From contig JAKQKY010000385.1 of the NCBI GenBank assembly GCA_029560415.1, forward strand, positions 1-32,650: DNA of 32,650 nt, written 5' to 3'. Positions 31,328 through 32,650 of this stretch are shown here, piece after piece; within the stretch, counting starts at the first letter, position 1, and every line of letters starts with the position of its first letter. The notes under the pieces were generated by a model that searched no databases, had not been told where the DNA came from, and saw nothing but the letters and a program-made list of their open reading frames with translations. Origin of the DNA: Bacteroidota bacterium. GTDB lineage: Bacteria > Bacteroidota > Bacteroidia > Chitinophagales > Chitinophagaceae. A program made the position numbers and the translations under genes.

Positions 31328-31804
31328 ATGTACCAACATGTAAAAAAATGGCGATCAGCATTCCTTGTTTATCTCACACACCAGATGGCATTGCCCCTGT
31401 TGAAACTGATTCGCAAACCGGAAATATTTCCCTATACGGCTGAACAGTTGGCTCATTTTCCTGCGGGTACACTAGGGAACGACCTCGCCATTTTTTTACA
31501 CAAGAAACAACTGGCATTATTGCCCTACTATGCCCGGCACGATATGAAGCATATCCTGCTGGAGTACGACACCACCGACGAAGGAGAAGGCTGCCTGCAA
31601 TGCTTTATGCTGGGTAACCGGCATGTATCCATCCCGGTTATAGCTACTGTACTGTATTGTTTTGCGACGATGCCTGAGCATTGGAAGAAATTTGCGGCTG
31701 CTTACAAAAATGGCAGGCAGGCGCCACCGATAGCCGGGTGGAAGTGGTTCGACATATTGACAGAACCAACTGCTGATCTGCAACAAATGATTCATAAAAA
31801 ATAA
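31328..31804 (+). CDS. COQ4-like protein with HDxxHx11E metal motif
   Basis: Protein of 158 residues. It carries His71-Asp72-Met-Lys-His75 followed after exactly eleven residues by Glu87, the HDxxHx11E zinc-ligand motif of COQ4. Neighbouring segments LPYYARHDMKHILLEYDTTDEGEGCLQCFMLGN and HVSIPVIATVLYCFATMPEHW follow the order seen in COQ4 proteins. COQ4 works in ubiquinone synthesis, yet Bacteroidota typically use menaquinone, so its role here is open. It is shorter than eukaryotic COQ4 (about 220-260). No signal peptide; an amphipathic N-terminal helix could touch the membrane. A tiny membrane-protein gene follows at 10 bases. Confidence 0.82.
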   Translation: MYQHVKKWRSAFLVYLTHQMALPLLKLIRKPEIFPYTAEQLAHFPAGTLGNDLAIFLHKKQLALLPYYARHDMKHILLEYDTTDEGEGCLQCFMLGNRHVSIPVIATVLYCFATMPEHWKKFAAAYKNGRQAPPIAGWKWFDILTEPTADLQQMIHKK

Positions 31805-31814
31805 ATTTAAAATT

Positions 31815-32030
31815 ATGAACAGAAATTGGTTTGCCAAAACGGGATGGATATATGTTCCCGTTCACTTTATGGGATACTTTATAACGCTCCTTGCCATCCT
31901 GTTTTTGATCCCGGTTGCCTCGGCCATTTTTCGCAATGGTCATTCAGTAACCGAAGATCTCTACCAGCTTTTTGTTTATGGCAGTTGTACATGCTTTTGG
32001 TGGAAATGGATCGCAGAAAAAACAAGTTAA
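31815..32030 (+). CDS. Tiny two-helix membrane protein, function unknown
   Basis: Protein of 71 residues: an N-terminal polar segment MNRNWFAKTGWIYVPVHF, a strong membrane helix at about 18-38 (FMGYFITLLAILFLIPVASAIF), a short loop with RNGHSVTEDLY, and a second, weaker hydrophobic stretch (LFVYGSCTCFWWKWI). Similar small proteins starting with a W-x-x-K-T-G motif occur in Bacteroidota as far as I recall. It sits 10 bases after the COQ4-like gene and 10 before the DgkA-family gene, so it is part of the same operon. A frameshifted frame starting at 31826 is a shadow. Confidence 0.8.
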   Translation: MNRNWFAKTGWIYVPVHFMGYFITLLAILFLIPVASAIFRNGHSVTEDLYQLFVYGSCTCFWWKWIAEKTS

Positions 32031-32040
32031 CTTTTTAAAT

Positions 32041-32400
32041 ATGACAAAATTGATCAGGTCTTTTGGAAATGCACTGCGAGGGTTGAGAAGTTGCTTTACT
32101 TCTGAAATAAATTTCAGGATTCATATAGTGGTAACGATACTGGTCATTGCTGCAGGCGTGTATTATCAAATCAGTAGTAAAGAATGGATCATATTGACCT
32201 GGAGCATTTGCGGGGTGCTTGCATTTGAATTGATGAATACGGCTATTGAAAAATTATGTAACCTGGTTTATCATGGTCGCCATGAGGGAATTAAAATAAT
32301 AAAGGACATGGCTGCTGCTGCTGTTCTGTTATCGGCATTGGCCGCAGTAGTTTCCGGCGCCATTATTTTCCTGCCTAAAATATTTCTTTCCCTTTTTTAA
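32041..32400 (+). CDS. DgkA-family kinase (diacylglycerol/undecaprenol kinase)
   Basis: Protein of 119 residues from the ATG at 32041; the longer frame overlaps the previous gene. It has three membrane helices and the family signature FELMNTAIEKLCNLVYHGRHEGIKIIKDMAAAAVLLSALAA, which holds the catalytic glutamate region (E-x-x-N-T-A-I-E). The N-terminal SFGNALRGLRSCFTSEINFRIH is also typical. Such enzymes phosphorylate undecaprenol in most Gram-positive members and diacylglycerol in E. coli; which applies here cannot be told. The usual aspartate of the E-K-L-x-D motif is an asparagine (KLCN), which is unusual. Confidence 0.93.
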   Translation: MTKLIRSFGNALRGLRSCFTSEINFRIHIVVTILVIAAGVYYQISSKEWIILTWSICGVLAFELMNTAIEKLCNLVYHGRHEGIKIIKDMAAAAVLLSALAAVVSGAIIFLPKIFLSLF

Positions 32401-32410
32401 AACAACTTGT

Positions 32411-32650
32411 ATGAATACACGAAGATCTTTAAATCGCCTGTTAGCCATTACATTTTCATTTATATGTGTAATGATCCTCTGCAGGGTTTTCTACATGCAC
32501 AACCTTCGTCATGTATTCCTGGTATGGAATATATTCCTGGCCTGGATTCCTTACATACTCAGCCAGTATTTTAAACAATACCGTACCAGTCAGTCCTGGA
32601 AACAGGCATTCCTTTTTGGAAGCTGGCTATTGTTTTTCCCCAATGCATTA
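32411..32650 (+). CDS. DUF1361-type membrane protein, N-terminal 80 residues, truncated by window edge
   Basis: Open frame from the ATG at 32411 to the window end with no stop, 10 bases after the DgkA-family gene and therefore probably co-transcribed. The 80 residues show a first hydrophobic segment (LLAITFSFICVMILCRVFY), then LRHVFLVWNIFLAWIPYILSQYF and LFGSWLLFFPNAL. The WNLFLAWIPY and LFLPNAPY-like pattern is that of DUF1361 membrane proteins. Function unknown. Confidence 0.82.
   Translation, partial: MNTRRSLNRLLAITFSFICVMILCRVFYMHNLRHVFLVWNIFLAWIPYILSQYFKQYRTSQSWKQAFLFGSWLLFFPNAL

Noticed and set aside
1-32650. CRISPR arrays, tRNA or rRNA genes, insertion sequences, phage genes
   Set aside because: I looked for regular repeats, cloverleaf-like segments and transposase or integrase motifs and saw none; gaps are short and gene content is chromosomal.

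Overview
The window comes from a Bacteroidota chromosome, most likely family Chitinophagaceae or a close relative. The evidence is a complete gldK-gldL-gldM-gldN block (type IX secretion and gliding core) plus gldB. Promoter -7 elements also fit the Bacteroidota consensus TAnnTTTG, and no start has a clear Shine-Dalgarno sequence. Genes are densely packed on both strands. I see no tRNA, rRNA, CRISPR array, insertion sequence or prophage. The family placement is an inference from protein style and was not searched.

Layout. Positions 1-1324 hold the C-terminal part of a YyaL/DUF255 protein. Positions 1478-6315 hold gldKLMN, with a hairpin between gldK and gldL and a strong terminator after gldN. 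The minus strand from 6494 to 13393 carries four transcription units: a lipoprotein with uvrC; a minus-strand terminator; an ECF sigma factor with a protein that joins an inner-membrane anchor to an outer-membrane beta-barrel; and gpmI with a haem-binding-domain protein. Positions 13526-15188 (plus) hold a DUF4783 protein, nadC and a SUI1 translation factor. They meet a small ferredoxin-like gene on the minus strand, which diverges from apaG. Positions 16015-19892 hold a fatty-acid desaturase, gldB (minus) and the NAD+ synthetase nadE (plus).

Positions 20101-24027 form a MoxR ATPase, DUF58, BatD-like and BatA-like VWA cassette, followed by rsgA. Positions 25105-26284 (minus) hold a small unknown protein, a tiny lipoprotein and a gamma-type carbonic anhydrase. 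A class III aminotransferase (plus) then converges on an MBOAT O-acyltransferase and SGNH-like protein pair (minus). From 30269 to the right edge the plus strand carries a six-helix membrane protein, a winged-helix regulator, a COQ4-like protein, a tiny membrane protein, a DgkA-family kinase and the start of a DUF1361 membrane protein.

Most of the window is housekeeping and envelope biology: T9SS/gliding, NAD synthesis (nadC and nadE), glycolysis, DNA repair and ribosome maturation. The least explained items are the ECF sigma factor/envelope-spanning barrel pair, a recurring -7 element placed exactly 4 nt before several start codons (suggesting leaderless mRNAs), and a COQ4-type metal-site protein in a lineage expected to use menaquinone. 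Starts were moved downstream of the longest open frame in several genes where signal peptides, promoters or family starts supported it.
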